From assembly GCA_000720375.1 (NCBI GenBank), contig JOAA01000045.1, positions 1-64,000 of the forward strand: a stretch of DNA of 64,000 nt. Direction: 5' to 3'. A model generated the notes under the pieces. The model saw nothing but the letters and a program-made list of their open reading frames with translations, was not told the DNA's origin and searched no databases. Made by a program: the position numbers and the translations under genes. Source of the DNA: Rhodococcus rhodnii (GTDB taxonomy: Bacteria; Actinomycetota; Actinomycetes; Mycobacteriales; Pseudonocardiaceae). Shown here in pieces: positions 1 to 8,766 of this stretch (its first letter is position 1; each line of letters opens with the position of its first letter).

Positions 1-1368
1 GTACTTCTCGCCAACCACTGGACCAAGGTTGGTCCCCGCGGCACGGGCAGCGACAATGTCCACACCGGGCGCCACGATCTCCGGTTTCACCATGGCGTCA
101 CCCAACCGCGGACCGCGAGCGGAGAAAGCGGCTAGGCGATCAGACTTGTCCACGGCGCCAACCGCGAGCGCGGAGTCGGCCGCAGCCGGTGTCTCCACCG
201 CCGCGATGCCACCAGAGTTGCCCGCAGCGGCCACGAACAGCGCCCCTGTCTCGGCGGTGAGCTTGTCGACCATCTCGCTCAGTGGGTCGTGGGCGTCGGA
301 GGGCCCCCCGCCCAGACTCATGTTGACCACGCGCGCGCCCGCGTGTGCCGCCCACTCCATCCCAGCCATGAGCTGGGAGACCTGACCGGAACCCGAGCTG
401 TCGAGCACCTTGCCGTTGAGCAGCCGCACGCCGGGGGCCACTCCCCGGTACTTGCCACCTGAGGCCGCACCGGATCCAGCGATGATCGACGCGACATGAG
501 TCCCATGGCCAAAACCGTCCCGGGCATCCGGATCCGAAGTGAAGTTGCGCGAGTCAGCGATCCGCCCGGCCAGATCGGGATGCTGGACATCGATCCCGGT
601 GTCCAGCACCGCAACCGTCACCCCCTGACCGTCCAATCCGGCCTTCCACGCCTCGGGCGCACCGATCTGCGGCACGCTCTTGTCGAGACTGGCCTTCACC
701 TTGCGGTCAAGCCGGAGCTTCGTGACGCCGCTGCCGAGCGTGTTCGTGCCAGCACGGGTTCCTGCGGTCAGGGCCCGCCAGAACGTGGTCGTCTCGGCTC
801 TCTTCACCTTCACCGCTGCGGCGTTCACAGTTGGTAACATCACCGTCCGGTCGCTCGCTGGCAGAGCGTCTGCACTCCGCGAGATCACGTCGGCAGGCAC
901 GTCGCCGCCATAACTCACCAGGACAGGCATGTTGTCCCTGGACGCGTCGTCAAGGCCTTCCTTGACAAGCTCCTTGACATCGAACAATTCCGGGTCCACC
1001 ACTCCCGATGCCAGGTAGGGCGCGGCATCGGATGGGATCACTTGATAGCCGTCCGGGCCACTGCGGGTTTCGAAAACGGGGCGCGAACCGGTACGGGGCG
1101 CTGGCTCGATCGACACCGTCGACTGTCCACCGCTACCTTCGGTATAGGTGACCACGTCACCGGTCAACAACGTGACCCGGTGCGGTCGATCACTTCTCGA
1201 ACTTGATTGGCCACCAAGTGCGACCGTCTGATGGTTGTCATTCGATGCGGACTCGGCATACGCCCCAGGCACTACCGAAATCGCGAACACTACCCCGAGC
1301 ACAAGCCCGCGCAGGCCGCACCGAGCGCGTAATGCGCCATTCTGGTGACGGGTCATTTGAGCACACAT
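1..1368 (-). CDS. S8 subtilisin-like serine protease, C-terminal part cut by window edge
   Basis: This is a secreted subtilase. Translation from 1368 gives a signal peptide ending near PGAYA, a long propeptide, then the catalytic Asp block (VAVLDTGID, about residue 250), the His block (GHGTHVASI) and the oxyanion Asn block (AAAGNSGG). The frame stays open to base 1, so the catalytic Ser lies outside the window. I chose ATG 1368 because GAGGA precedes it; ATG 1356 is an in-frame alternative. It is closely similar to the pseudogene at 55306-59184, including the upstream region. Unlike that copy, it retains the sequence after SARGPRLG, so it is likely the functional paralogue. The substrate is unknown. 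Confidence 0.9.
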   Translation of the reverse strand, partial: MCAQMTRHQNGALRARCGLRGLVLGVVFAISVVPGAYAESASNDNHQTVALGGQSSSRSDRPHRVTLLTGDVVTYTEGSGGQSTVSIEPAPRTGSRPVFETRSGPDGYQVIPSDAAPYLASGVVDPELFDVKELVKEGLDDASRDNMPVLVSYGGDVPADVISRSADALPASDRTVMLPTVNAAAVKVKRAETTTFWRALTAGTRAGTNTLGSGVTKLRLDRKVKASLDKSVPQIGAPEAWKAGLDGQGVTVAVLDTGIDVQHPDLAGRIADSRNFTSDPDARDGFGHGTHVASIIAGSGAASGGKYRGVAPGVRLLNGKVLDSSGSGQVSQLMAGMEWAAHAGARVVNMSLGGGPSDAHDPLSEMVDKLTAETGALFVAAAGNSGGIAAVETPAAADSALAVGAVDKSDRLAAFSARGPRLGDAMVKPEIVAPGVDIVAARAAGTNLGPVVGEKY

Positions 1369-1745
1369 GGGTCCTCATCTCTGTGTATTACGGGAAATGT
1401 CTGCCGATACGGAGGACGAGAGCCACTTCCTCCGTTCGCGCTTTGTCCTGTGTCGCCCTCCCCTACTCCGGCTTTTGTCGGCTTGACCGGTTACGCCACT
1501 TAGTTCTGTAGAGGATGACGCCAGGAGTGGCCCCTGGCACCAGGAGATCGGCGGCGAAGTTACGTCAATGTCCACATTTGGCCGTAACAGAGGCTCGGCA
1601 CGATCTGCGCAGGTTCCTCTTCTCCGTTGCCCTCGTCGGTAGATCGTCAATGGCTGACCGGTGGCCAGGTTGTGAACAGGAAGGGTCGCCAACATGGCCG
1701 GAATGCGATACGGGAGAAGTACGTAAGTGCCTACCTGAAACCGGC
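101..1745. repeat. Left copy of a 1.65-kb direct repeat (subtilase 5' part plus upstream DNA)
   Basis: This block matches 57908-59565 in the same orientation. It covers the subtilase coding region up to SARGPR and about 380 bp of upstream DNA, ending at the shared stretch before 1745 that reads ctacctgaaacc. The non-coding part is conserved as well as the coding part, which indicates a segmental duplication. Bases 1369-2101 otherwise hold no gene I can support. Confidence 0.85.
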
Positions 1746-2101
1746 TAATAGCACGTGTAGCACGCCCCGCACGTCTGCGGGCAGACGATTAGGTCACCCG
1801 TGCCGACCTCGCTAGCGTCGGCCATTTTCGGCCTCTGACGCGTAAACGCCACAATGGCCATATTGAGCCACATGTCGTAATCTGGCCACTCTAACTCGCC
1901 GAATGGCCCTCGCATCGGCCAGTCACGCCCAACCTGGATCTAACCAGGCTTCCACCGAGAGTTCAGGCAGGCGGACTCTGGCAAGTCCGGATAGTTGGCG
2001 GCAGACCATTGAGCGCCCTTCCGCGACAGCATCGCGACTGAATGTGCGATTCCCTGACGGGCTCATTGCACTCCTGGCCGTGTACGTCAACCCACGGACT
2101 T

Positions 2102-2170
2102 TCATACGAAGGTGACGACGGCGAGGACGACCCGTCGTGGGCCCTCCGAGTGTGGATAGTGGCCCGCGCC
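2102..2170 (-). pseudogene. Remnant of an alpha/beta-hydrolase 3' end
   Basis: On the minus strand this short stretch encodes GAGHYPHSEGPRRVVLAVVTFV followed by a stop. It closely matches the C-terminus of the hydrolase at 45872-46687 (DAGHYPHAEDPERVALAVVAFV). The upstream coding sequence is missing: it is replaced by the region that precedes the secreted-protein gene at 2422. I read it as a gene relic from rearrangement. Confidence 0.65.
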
Positions 2171-2421
2171 GGGCGTCGAGAGTAAGATCGACATCCGATG
2201 GCTTGCTTGCCGCGCCGGTACTGCCGAGCCGTCAGAATCCCAATTTGGCGCCGGGAGCCGCGTCAATGGCCTCTTTTCCCGCCGAGCGCCCGCAGGCACT
2301 CTCTACTGCGGAAAGCTTTGACGACAAAGAACATCGTTCAGGGTTCGTCAAGGCCTTTCCATCGCAGGTCCAATTCCTCACACATCAGGCCTGCCCCAAC
2401 AGTTACGAAAAGGAGAAGTGC

Positions 2422-2949
2422 GTGAAACGCATTCTTGCAACTCTGGCCGCGGCGGCCAGTATCGCCGGGCTGACGCTGGGAGCCGCCGGCACCGCGAACG
2501 CAGAAGCGCCACCGTCCCCCATCTACGTCAGCGAAGTCTCCACCAGCTTTATCGCCGGTCAGCCCCTACAGTACCTCGAAATCGCGACCGCCAGCGCAGT
2601 ACCGGTGACTCTCAACACTGACGTGCCGATCGAGGTGACCTTTGCCGGGAAGACCGTGCCCCTCACGATCCCGGCGGGCACGACCTTTGCGCCGGGCACG
2701 GGATGGGTCATTGCCTTTGCCGGCACCAACCTGCCGTGCGTCAACGACATCCGCCCCGAATTCCTCCCCGGGAACACCCCCATCCAGGTGAGGCTGATCG
2801 GCCAAGCACCCCCTATTTTCGAAAACGCGACGATTCAGCCCTACGCGAACCCAATGTATGCGCAACACCGGATCAAGCTGACCCCGGCCACCTTCAGGCA
2901 GGCTCCGCAGTCACCATGTCAGTTCCCGTTCACGCCCCCCGCCCTGTAA
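2422..2949 (+). CDS. Secreted hypothetical protein, single repeat domain
   Basis: A 175-residue protein starting at GTG 2422, preceded by AAGGAGA. It has a Sec signal peptide (KRILATLAAAASIAGLTLGAAGTANA) and one beta-rich domain of about 140 residues that begins SPIYVSEVST and contains two cysteines. The N-terminal pattern (V-x-E-V ... Y-x-E-I) faintly recalls lamin-tail or Ig-like extracellular domains, but I do not recognise a family. It is tandemly duplicated with the next gene, including about 260 bp of upstream DNA, so both copies probably share one promoter type. Confidence 0.75.
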   Translation: MKRILATLAAAASIAGLTLGAAGTANAEAPPSPIYVSEVSTSFIAGQPLQYLEIATASAVPVTLNTDVPIEVTFAGKTVPLTIPAGTTFAPGTGWVIAFAGTNLPCVNDIRPEFLPGNTPIQVRLIGQAPPIFENATIQPYANPMYAQHRIKLTPATFRQAPQSPCQFPFTPPAL

Positions 2950-3036
2950 TCCGCTGACGCAGGGGTAACCACATAACCGGATATCCATCCTTACCGCTCG
3001 ATCAATTACACATATTCCTCTACGGTGACGGAGGAA

Positions 3037-3075
3037 CGGCGAAGTTCGGATCACATCAGTGACCGAGCTTCGCCG
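3037..3075 (+). terminator. Rho-independent-type hairpin after the first secreted protein
   Basis: The arms cggcgaagttcggatcac and gtgaccgagcttcgccg pair around an ATCA loop with one imperfection. The hairpin lies about 90 bp after the stop at 2949, and its twin follows the second copy at 4423-4457. There is no T-run, as is common in high-GC genomes. Confidence 0.6.
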
Positions 3076-3362
3076 CCGTCCGAACCGCCCGGCTCGTCGT
3101 GTCGCCGGGTTCGCGGCGGCATCGAGCGCAAGATCGACGGCCGATGGCTTGCCGAGCCGGTAGTGCCGAGCCGTCAGAATCCCAATCGGCACCGGGGAGC
3201 CGCGTCAATGGCCTCTTTTCCCGCCGAGCGCCCGCACGAACTCTCTACTACGGAAAGCTTGACGACGCGGAACCTCGTTCAGATTCGTCGAGACCCTTCC
3301 ATTCGCAGGTCCAGTTCCTCACACATCAGGCCTGTCCCAACAGTTACGAAAAGGAGAAGTGC

Positions 3363-4334
3363 GTGAAACGCATTCTTGCAACTCTGGCCGCAGCGGCCAG
3401 TATCGCCGGGCTGACGCTGGGAGCCGCCGGCACCGCGAACGCAGAATTGGCACCGCCACCGTCCCCCATCTACGTCAGCGAAGTCTCCACCGCCGATGTG
3501 ACCCAACAGTACATCGAAATCGCGACCGCCAGCGCAGTGCCGTTTACTCTCAACACTGACGTGCCGATCGAGGTAACCTTCGCCGGGAAAACCCTGCCAT
3601 TCACGATCCCGGCGGGCGCGACCTTTGCGCCGGGCACGGGATGGGTCATTGCCTTTGCCGGCACCAACCTGCCGTGCGCCGACGAAATCCGTCCCGAAAT
3701 CCTCCCGGTGAACAGCCCCATCCAGGTGAGGCTGATCGGCCAAGCATCCTATATTTTCGAAAGCGCGACGATTCCCTTCTACACGAACCCAATGTTTGCG
3801 CAACACCGGACCAAGCTGACTCCTGCCACCTTCGGGCCGGCTCCGAAATCTCCATGTCAGTTCCCGCACACGCCCTCCGCAACACCGACACCACCACCGT
3901 CTCCCCTCTACGTCAACGAAGTCTCCACCGCCGATGTGACCCAACAGTACATCGAAATCGCGACTGCCAGCGCAGTACCGTTTACTCTCACCAGCGACGT
4001 GACGGTCGAGGCGACCTTCAGTCCCGACGGTGTCCCGGTGACCCTGCCATTCACGATCCCGGCGAACGCGACCTTTGGGCCGGGCACGGGATACGTCATT
4101 GCCTTTGCCAGCGCCACCCTGTCGTGCGCCAACGAGATTCGCTCCGAAATCCTCCCTGCGGACAGGCCCATCCGAGTGAGGCTGGTCACGGGATTCACTA
4201 CTTTCGAAAGCGCGACGATTCCCTTCTACACGAACCCAATGTTTGCGCAACACCGGACCAAACTGACCCCGGCCACCTTCAAGCCGGCTCCGAAGTCACC
4301 ATGCCAGTTCCCGTTCACGCCCCCCACCGTGTAA
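3363..4334 (+). CDS. Secreted hypothetical protein with two tandem repeat domains
   Basis: A 323-residue paralogue of the protein at 2422, with the same GTG start, ribosome-binding site and near-identical signal peptide. It carries two consecutive copies of the domain: the first begins PPSPIYVSEVSTADVTQQYI and the second PPSPLYVNEVSTADVTQQYI. Each has a pair of cysteines, joined by a Pro/Thr-rich linker (PSATPTPPP). The internal copy is itself a recent duplication, since long stretches are identical at the DNA level. It is a likely cell-surface or secreted protein of unknown role. Confidence 0.75.
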   Translation: MKRILATLAAAASIAGLTLGAAGTANAELAPPPSPIYVSEVSTADVTQQYIEIATASAVPFTLNTDVPIEVTFAGKTLPFTIPAGATFAPGTGWVIAFAGTNLPCADEIRPEILPVNSPIQVRLIGQASYIFESATIPFYTNPMFAQHRTKLTPATFGPAPKSPCQFPHTPSATPTPPPSPLYVNEVSTADVTQQYIEIATASAVPFTLTSDVTVEATFSPDGVPVTLPFTIPANATFGPGTGYVIAFASATLSCANEIRSEILPADRPIRVRLVTGFTTFESATIPFYTNPMFAQHRTKLTPATFKPAPKSPCQFPFTPPTV

Positions 4335-4422
4335 TCCGCTGACCCACGGGTAACCACATAACCGATATCATCCTTACCACTCGATCACTTACATAACATT
4401 CCTTTACGGTCCTGGAGGAACA

Positions 4423-4457
4423 GCGAAGCTCGGATCACATCAGTGACCGAGCTTCGC
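4423..4457 (+). terminator. Hairpin after the two-domain secreted protein
   Basis: The arms gcgaagctcggatcac and gtgaccgagcttcgc pair around an ATCA loop. This is the duplicated counterpart of 3037-3075. From here to 4713 I see no gene. Confidence 0.6.
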
Positions 4458-4713
4458 CGCCGTCCGAATCGCCCGTCCACCAGGGCTCGCCATCTTGCGG
4501 AGCAAATCTCCAACAAGCCATCATCGAAGGTTTCCAGAAAGTGAGCCGGGACTCTGACGAGTAGTCGCAACCGACCAGTACGCGCCACCCGGGATCGCTA
4601 CTGGATTTCGCCATCGGCCGCATACTTGATAAGCAGGAATTCACAGGATTCAGAGCAGGGACTTGTCGACGCGGGGGCACTCAAGCGCTGCGCCGCCGCG
4701 ACTAGGCGCAGCA

Positions 4714-4748
4714 AACGGCCCCCGGTGACATGGCTACCGGGGGCCGTT
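4714..4748 (-). terminator. Strong GC hairpin downstream of the DUF397 gene
   Basis: A perfect stem (aacggcccccggt with accgggggccgtt) around a 9-nt loop lies directly after the DUF397 stop on the minus strand. Confidence 0.75.
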
Positions 4749-4758
4749 CTGGTGTATG

Positions 4759-4941
4759 TCAGCGGTCAAACCGGCCGGCTCGCACCATTCTGACGAGCAT
4801 GCGTACGTCCGCGATGAGGACGCACTCAGGGTGCTTGCTGTCCCGGACAGCCGCGAGATTCTCTGTCATCGCAACTTCTACGCAGTCGGACTGCGAGCCG
4901 CTTCGTGACGACTTGCGCCACGTTGCCGCAGATAACTCCAT
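4759..4941 (-). CDS. DUF397 domain protein
   Basis: A 60-residue protein beginning MELSAATWRKSSRSG and containing CVEVA and VRDSKHP, the hallmark of DUF397 proteins. In actinomycetes these typically pair with an XRE regulator carrying a DUF5753 domain. The ATG at 4941 lies two bases after the stop of the XRE gene and has GGAGAG upstream, so the two are translationally linked. It probably acts as partner or antagonist of the upstream regulator. Confidence 0.88.
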   Translation of the reverse strand: MELSAATWRKSSRSGSQSDCVEVAMTENLAAVRDSKHPECVLIADVRMLVRMVRAGRFDR

Positions 4942-4943
4942 TG

Positions 4944-5786
4944 TCAGCTCTCCATCTCGCCCTTTCTGTGGGAGATCCACTGACTCGATTCTGTCTCACT
5001 CAGCGCAACTTCCGATACCCCGGCCAGGGTGTCGAAGTACGGCCCTGTCAGGGATGGCTCGTCCAGGAACACGCCGGAGCGGGCCAGCTCGACGTGCACC
5101 ACCGGCTCCTCGTTCGCCAGCTCGAGCGCGAGGAATCCGCCGAGCCGGCCGGCGTTCTTCAGCCGGTCGATCGGCACGACCCGGATCGAGATATTCGGCC
5201 GAGCGCATGCGTCGAGCAGTACGGCGTACTGCTCGACAGCAAGGGCACGATCAAGGCCGGACAGTGCGGGCTCGCCGATGATCGCCGCGTACTTCACGTC
5301 CGGCCGCGTCAGCCGGTGCTGCCGGCGAAGCCGCGCGGTCAACCGGCTCTCGACTTCGGACGGGGCGATCCCGTCGTCGAGCATGTACGCCCGCGAGTAG
5401 TCCATGGTCTGCAGCAGGCCCGGGATGAGCAGTGGCGCCCAACTGGTGATCCGGTGTGCGCGCTCCTCATAGTCCGCGAGGGTCGCCGATTCCTGCGTCA
5501 AGCCGGGCATGTCGTGCTCCCACCAGCCTGGGTCATCCAACGTGCGGGCCATCATCACCAGTTGCTCCCACTTCGGGCTGCCAATGGCGACCTCGTACAC
5601 GGTGAGCAGGACCAGCACCTCCTCCTCGGAGATGTTGCGGTTGCCGGTCTCCAGCCGGGAGATGACCTGCACCGACACGCCGAGCGCACGAGCCGCGTCA
5701 GCCTGCTTCTTCTTGGCTCGCTCACGCAGGATCCGCAGCTCCGTGCCGAGGCCCTTGGCTTTGGCTCCCGGACTCTTCCGCGGCAT
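4944..5786 (-). CDS. XRE-family regulator with DUF5753 domain
   Basis: A 280-residue protein with an N-terminal helix-turn-helix (KKKQADAARALGVSVQVISRLETG) and a C-terminal DUF5753-type domain (WAPLLIPGLLQTMDYSRAYM; DRLKNAGRLGGFLALEL). I chose ATG 5786 because GGAGG lies 6 nt upstream; in-frame codons further upstream lack a site. It is followed by its DUF397 partner. The divergent region contains a 15-bp palindrome and TTCCGGAA repeats that may be autoregulatory sites. It is a typical actinobacterial regulator of development or secondary metabolism. Confidence 0.9.
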   Translation of the reverse strand: MPRKSPGAKAKGLGTELRILRERAKKKQADAARALGVSVQVISRLETGNRNISEEEVLVLLTVYEVAIGSPKWEQLVMMARTLDDPGWWEHDMPGLTQESATLADYEERAHRITSWAPLLIPGLLQTMDYSRAYMLDDGIAPSEVESRLTARLRRQHRLTRPDVKYAAIIGEPALSGLDRALAVEQYAVLLDACARPNISIRVVPIDRLKNAGRLGGFLALELANEEPVVHVELARSGVFLDEPSLTGPYFDTLAGVSEVALSETESSQWISHRKGEMES

Positions 5787-5803
5787 GGGTGCCTCCATTT
5801 GGG

Positions 5804-5850
5804 TGACACACGGTGTCATTGTTTCCGGAATCATGGCACAGTTTCCGGAA
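5804..5850. promoter_or_regulatory. Palindrome TGACAC-ACG-GTGTCA plus GTTTCCGGAA direct repeats
   Basis: A perfect 15-bp palindrome sits at 5804-5818, just upstream of the XRE start. GTTTCCGGAA occurs at 5821-5830 and 5841-5850, exactly two helical turns apart, and contains the self-complementary TTCCGGAA. This divergent intergenic region is a likely operator for the XRE gene and perhaps for the small genes on the other strand. Confidence 0.55.
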
Positions 5851-5912
5851 ACGTCGGGGTTGAGTGCTGGCCGCACATCGTCGCACAGCAGTGGGCGAAG
5901 ACGAATGAAGGA

Positions 5913-6113
5913 GTGACAATAGTCCAGCTAGCAGAAGTCCTCGCCGCTGACTGGTACTTGGGGCCGACGTCCGCCCTGTGGGTCGCCGGGTTGGCGATCT
6001 GGGCGGGTCGCTCGGTTTACCGGCGGTACCGTTCTCACCCTCCGTCACAGCCGAAGACTCGCAAACTCCGGGCCCACAGCAAACAGTCGACGCCGGGGGC
6101 GGGGGCGGAATGA
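5913..6113 (+). CDS. Small hypothetical protein with one membrane segment
   Basis: A 66-residue protein, possible GTG start at 5913 overlapping GAAGGAG. It has a hydrophobic stretch (TSALWVAGLAIWAG) followed by a basic, Lys/Arg/Pro-rich tail. Its TGA overlaps the ATG of the next gene (ATGA), which supports translation of both. It is divergent from the XRE regulator. Function not recognised. Confidence 0.5.
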   Translation: MTIVQLAEVLAADWYLGPTSALWVAGLAIWAGRSVYRRYRSHPPSQPKTRKLRAHSKQSTPGAGAE

Positions 6114-6304
6114 CGATCTTCGAGTCCCGACCCTTCCGATTCCGATCCGAAGCGCCGCAACTGGTTCCCATTCCCCAGGGGTCTCGGCTCGTCCTGCCGT
6201 GCCCGGTCAGCAGATGTGGCACCTACGTGTTCGGCGCGACCGCCGCGGAGGTAACCGCGCGGCTCGCCAAGCACAAGCGCTCCACACATCCAGGAGTCTC
6301 ATGA
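6110..6304 (+). CDS. Small protein with a CxxxxC...HxxxxH-like motif
   Basis: A 64-residue protein starting at the ATG that overlaps the previous stop. It contains LPCPVSRCGTYVFGATAAEV and ends KHKRSTHPGVS: two Cys four residues apart and two His five residues apart, resembling a single zinc-binding finger. The family is not recognised. It may be a small nucleic-acid-binding accessory of the preceding membrane peptide or of the XRE system. Confidence 0.5.
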   Translation: MTIFESRPFRFRSEAPQLVPIPQGSRLVLPCPVSRCGTYVFGATAAEVTARLAKHKRSTHPGVS

Positions 6305-6484
6305 AGTTGGCTGCGGTCAGCGACCATCACACATTGGCGTAGTCACGACACCGGTGATTCCGCGCCACTGACAGCCCTTCACCCACCGCATCCGGGGTGC
6401 CAGGCTGCTGACGTGATTCGACCAGGCGACGCGTGATCACTCGTGTCACAACCACGCATTCGGACGATCACGGTGAAAACCAAG

Positions 6485-8026
6485 ATGAGCAATCGTTTCG
6501 CACAAGTTTTCGCTTGCCTTTGCGTCGGAGTTCTTGTCTTGAGCCTGGTCGTCTCCAGCTCAGCTCCGAGTACCGACAACACCGTCACGTTGAAGTTCTA
6601 CGATGCTCAGGGCTCGGGCACCGAACTGTCCGCCGACGAGGCGAAGTCGGTGATACATGGCAACGGCGGATACGACAGCGACGCCCTGCTCGACCCGGCC
6701 ACCATGCAGGATCTCGCGATGCACCCGTTGTACGAGGGAGGCACGCCGAGACGATGGCAGTTCGACATCCCCGGCCGTCCGGTCGCCTTCGCGGTCAACT
6801 GGCCGACCAAACGCGGGTTCTCGTTCGTGATCCTCGACGACAGCGGCACCGGTTTCCGGACGGGACGCACGGTCGTGTTCAACTACCAGGCCGCGGTCGA
6901 TGCCATGCGGCGACTGGAAGCGGCGCTGGACGCCCGGCCGGACTACCACCGCTCGAACGAGTGGGCCGCGGCTTACGCGGCGGCCGAATCGAACCTGAGC
7001 AACGCCAGGCACGCGCGCACCGACAGCGACCGCGGCAAGTACGGCCAGCTCGCGCTCGACGCGATCCACCTGGCCACGGACACACTGCTGGCCGAATACG
7101 GGCCCCAGTACGCCAAGAGTCGCCGCACCGACCCGCAGATCGGCCTAACCGTCGACAAGATCGGCACGCCGGCCGAGTGGTCGACACTCGCGCAGCGCAT
7201 CAGCAGGTCATACGGCTGGGTCCGGATCGTGTTCGACCCCGGGGTAGACGACGAGGACGACCGCAAACAACCTGATCCAGAGGTCTATCGGCAGGCGGTC
7301 GAAACGGCCCGCACCGCCGGATTGAAGATCCTCGGTCAGCCGGTGGACTCCTACTTCGCGAACCGGTACACCACTGAGGAGTATCTGACCCGGGTGCGGG
7401 CGTACGTGACCGCCTTCCCGTGGATCGACGCCTGGGAGGTCGGCAACGAGGTGAACGGCTGCTGGCTCGATCGCAAGACCGACGACCAGGGCACATGCAC
7501 CGAGCAGCAGGTCCCTCACGAGGACCGCATCATCAACAAGATCGACCAGGCAGCCCAGTACGTACGCCAGCAACGACCGGATGCCATGGTGGTCCTCACC
7601 CTTTACTGGCAGATCGGCACCGACAGCCCGGAGTGGTCGACCTTCAACTGGGCCAGGGCGAATCTGACCCCGGAGATCCGGCGGAACATCGACACAGTGC
7701 TGCTGTCGACCTGGGTGGAGGACGCTCCCCTGGGCCTGGCCTTCGACCAAGTGATGACAACGCTGCTGGACGAGTTCGCCGGCAAGAAAGTCGGACTGGG
7801 CGAGCTCGGCTACTGGTTGGCGAGCACCTCGAGGTTGTACTGGGCCTTCGATCCCCTCGACGTTGCCAGTGCCCGGCGAGAGCTGGCCGCGTACTACTAC
7901 GGAGCCGCATTGGGTTACGAACGCAGTGTCGGCGGCGGGTACTGGTGGGACTTCGTCGACGAGATGCCGACCGATCCGGGACTACAGCAAGCCGTGCTCC
8001 AGGTAACCAACCGACTGGCGAACTAG
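6485..8026 (+). CDS. Membrane-anchored TIM-barrel glycosidase-like protein
   Basis: A protein of about 513 residues with an N-terminal signal anchor (FAQVFACLCVGVLVLSLVV). Its C-terminal half looks like a clan-A (beta/alpha)8 glycoside hydrolase. WIDAWEVGNEVNG has the Asn-Glu of an acid/base, and KVGLGELGYW supplies a candidate nucleophile Glu. The first 170 residues are not recognised. The start is uncertain: GTG 6443 and 6473 and ATG 6485 are all in frame, and I prefer 6485. It stands alone, convergent with the ferritin gene. The substrate cannot be inferred. Confidence 0.6.
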   Translation: MSNRFAQVFACLCVGVLVLSLVVSSSAPSTDNTVTLKFYDAQGSGTELSADEAKSVIHGNGGYDSDALLDPATMQDLAMHPLYEGGTPRRWQFDIPGRPVAFAVNWPTKRGFSFVILDDSGTGFRTGRTVVFNYQAAVDAMRRLEAALDARPDYHRSNEWAAAYAAAESNLSNARHARTDSDRGKYGQLALDAIHLATDTLLAEYGPQYAKSRRTDPQIGLTVDKIGTPAEWSTLAQRISRSYGWVRIVFDPGVDDEDDRKQPDPEVYRQAVETARTAGLKILGQPVDSYFANRYTTEEYLTRVRAYVTAFPWIDAWEVGNEVNGCWLDRKTDDQGTCTEQQVPHEDRIINKIDQAAQYVRQQRPDAMVVLTLYWQIGTDSPEWSTFNWARANLTPEIRRNIDTVLLSTWVEDAPLGLAFDQVMTTLLDEFAGKKVGLGELGYWLASTSRLYWAFDPLDVASARRELAAYYYGAALGYERSVGGGYWWDFVDEMPTDPGLQQAVLQVTNRLAN

Positions 8027-8056
8027 TGCTGTGCCTTGTCGCGCTCTCAGTCGACT

Positions 8057-8617
8057 TCAGCCGCCCGCGGTGGGAGGGACGATGGCATCGTCGTCGCGAT
8101 GACCTGCGAGCCTGCCGCTCTCGCGGGCCAGGAAGTCCTCTACGTGGAAGAGGTTCTCGCCTGCGCGTTCCACGACGTGCAACAGCCGGCTCATCCGGGC
8201 GACTTCCTCCACCTGTTCGGAGAGGAACCAGTGCATGAACTGCTCGCCGAGATAGTCCCCCTCGTCGCGGGCGGTGTTGGCGAGCCTGGTGACCTGCTCG
8301 GTGACCTCCTGCTCCTGGTGCAGTGCCAGGGCCACGAGTTCGTGCGCGTTCTTGAAGTCGTTGCGGACCTCGTCGACGCCGGGGACGGCCACCGGAAGAT
8401 CATTGTCCAGGAAGTACTGCACGATCTTCATAGCGTGGTCGCGTTCCTCCAGGGCCTGCCGGTAGAAGAGCGCGGCCAGGCGGGGCAGATCCTGGTCGTC
8501 GAACCAAACGGCGAGCGCGACGTACTGCTGTGACGCGGTGAACTCGTTGCGGATCTGCGCCCGCAGCAACTCGTGGAAAGTACCGACATCACTCATGGTG
8601 GTGTTGTTCGGGGACAT
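8057..8617 (-). CDS. Bacterial non-haem ferritin
   Basis: A 186-residue four-helix-bundle ferritin that oxidises and stores iron in the cytoplasm. The ferroxidase ligands are visible: Glu in RNEFTASQQY, the E-R-D-H block (ALEERDHAMK), Glu in LHQEQEVTEQ, and Glu in LSEQVEEVAR. ATG 8617 has AGGA 7 nt upstream; ATG 8596 lacks a site. The short C-terminal tail (DDDAIVPPTAGG) is typical of actinobacterial ferritins. It is monocistronic and has no evident link to the biosynthetic locus. Confidence 0.92.
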   Translation of the reverse strand: MSPNNTTMSDVGTFHELLRAQIRNEFTASQQYVALAVWFDDQDLPRLAALFYRQALEERDHAMKIVQYFLDNDLPVAVPGVDEVRNDFKNAHELVALALHQEQEVTEQVTRLANTARDEGDYLGEQFMHWFLSEQVEEVARMSRLLHVVERAGENLFHVEDFLARESGRLAGHRDDDAIVPPTAGG

Positions 8618-8766
8618 GGTTTGTCCTATCTGCGCGGATCAGTCCTCCATCAAGGAATTCTGGCCCCCGGATCGGGGCGAGGTAAGAGGCCAGGCATCCG
8701 TATCGTGGCACTGGGCGATGTCATATTGATGTCATCGTCACAATGCGCCTTCGCGGAGAACGGATG

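Larger units (their letters stand above)
2160..4460. repeat. Tandem duplication of a secreted-protein gene with its flanks
   Basis: The upstream region 2160-2421 matches 3100-3362. The coding region matches twice within the second gene, and the downstream region with its hairpin (2950-3090) matches 4335-4470. This gives three domain copies from at least two duplication events. Confidence 0.8.

Noticed and set aside
1800..1925. Cluster of GGCC-containing words in the left flank, resembling operator half sites
   Set aside because: Spacing is irregular and no pair matches the 7-6-7 pattern; GGCC is frequent in this base composition.
3279..4253. Long reading frame on the minus strand opposite the two-domain secreted protein
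   Set aside because: The plus-strand frame has a signal peptide, ribosome-binding site and paralogue; the opposite frame is a by-product of codon bias.
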